A stretch of 5,327 nucleotides of DNA from CAYPHJ01 sp964410485 (GTDB lineage Bacteria > Desulfobacterota > Binatia > UBA9968). The stretch is taken from positions 1 to 5,327 of the forward strand of contig CAYPHJ010000188.1 of assembly GCA_964410485.1 (NCBI GenBank). The letters run 5' to 3'. Position numbers and translations under genes: made by a program. Position 1 is the stretch's first letter, and the number at the start of each line of letters is the position of its first letter. The notes beneath the pieces are model-generated. The model searched no databases. It was not told where the DNA came from and saw only the letters and a list, made by a program, of their open reading frames with translations. This document shows positions 5,261-5,327 of this stretch, one piece after another.

Positions 5261-5315
5261 CCACTTCCTGCCTGGTTACCTTTGGCACATTACTCACCGC
5301 TGCCGCTCCGAATGA
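5244..5315 (+). pseudogene. RAYT transposase N-terminus (copy C), early stop
   Basis: The ATG at 5244 opens MPRANRHFLPGYLWHITHRC, the classical start of one RAYT group, in which the T-H-R-C is normally followed by H-x-[KR]-x-F-L-L-[KR]-F-A-R-D-R-R-R. Here it reads R-S-E and stops at TGA 5313-5315. The bases after HRC (CGCTGCCGCT, then AGCGAGCGGCC) faintly resemble the REP-like core at 1904-1937, so the gene may be interrupted at this point as in copy B. The window ends 12 bases later, so a resumption downstream cannot be seen. Confidence 0.65.
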
Positions 5316-5327
5316 GCGAGCGGCCGT

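Overview
This window looks like a gene-poor accessory stretch of a bacterial chromosome. A graveyard of transposase fragments surrounds one intact toxin-antitoxin pair and one intact catabolic or transport pair. Nothing in it fixes the taxonomy. The tricarboxylate-type (Bug/TctC) binding protein, the abundant REP-associated tyrosine transposase (RAYT) relics and the VapBC pair fit a proteobacterial or related uncultured soil or sediment lineage; that is inference.

Layout. Positions 1-324 hold no convincing gene but contain strong inverted repeats. They run into a GTG start with a strong ribosome binding site at 325, which opens a short reading frame resembling the N-terminus of an IS110-family transposase. 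That frame runs into the C-terminal part of a RAYT (389-872), itself split by a roughly 100-base REP-like insert. On the minus strand an intact vapBC operon follows (1723 to 1074), with a palindromic operator over its predicted promoter. Next come a second RAYT relic (1797-about 2140), carrying a nonsense codon, another REP-like insert and two compensating frameshifts; the N-terminus of a different RAYT/Y1 family (2194-2316); and on the minus strand a LuxR-type helix-turn-helix fragment (2573-2370).

The plus-strand pair is intact: an exported Bug/TctC solute-binding protein (2743-3813) and, 30 bases later, an ornithine cyclodeaminase/mu-crystallin family protein (3844-4923). They are probably co-transcribed and may capture and process one organic-acid or amino-acid-derived substrate, but no TctA/TctB membrane subunits are present. 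After a 320-base stretch without a recognised gene, a third RAYT start (5244) stops after 23 codons near the window end.

The most notable signals are: REP-like DNA inside RAYT coding relics; a directly repeated RAYT 5' end about 3.4 kb apart that brackets the Bug-cyclodeaminase pair; the possible IS110 left end with a structured leader that could be a bridge-RNA relic; the vapBC operator; and a shortened loop near the expected catalytic Asp of the cyclodeaminase-like protein.
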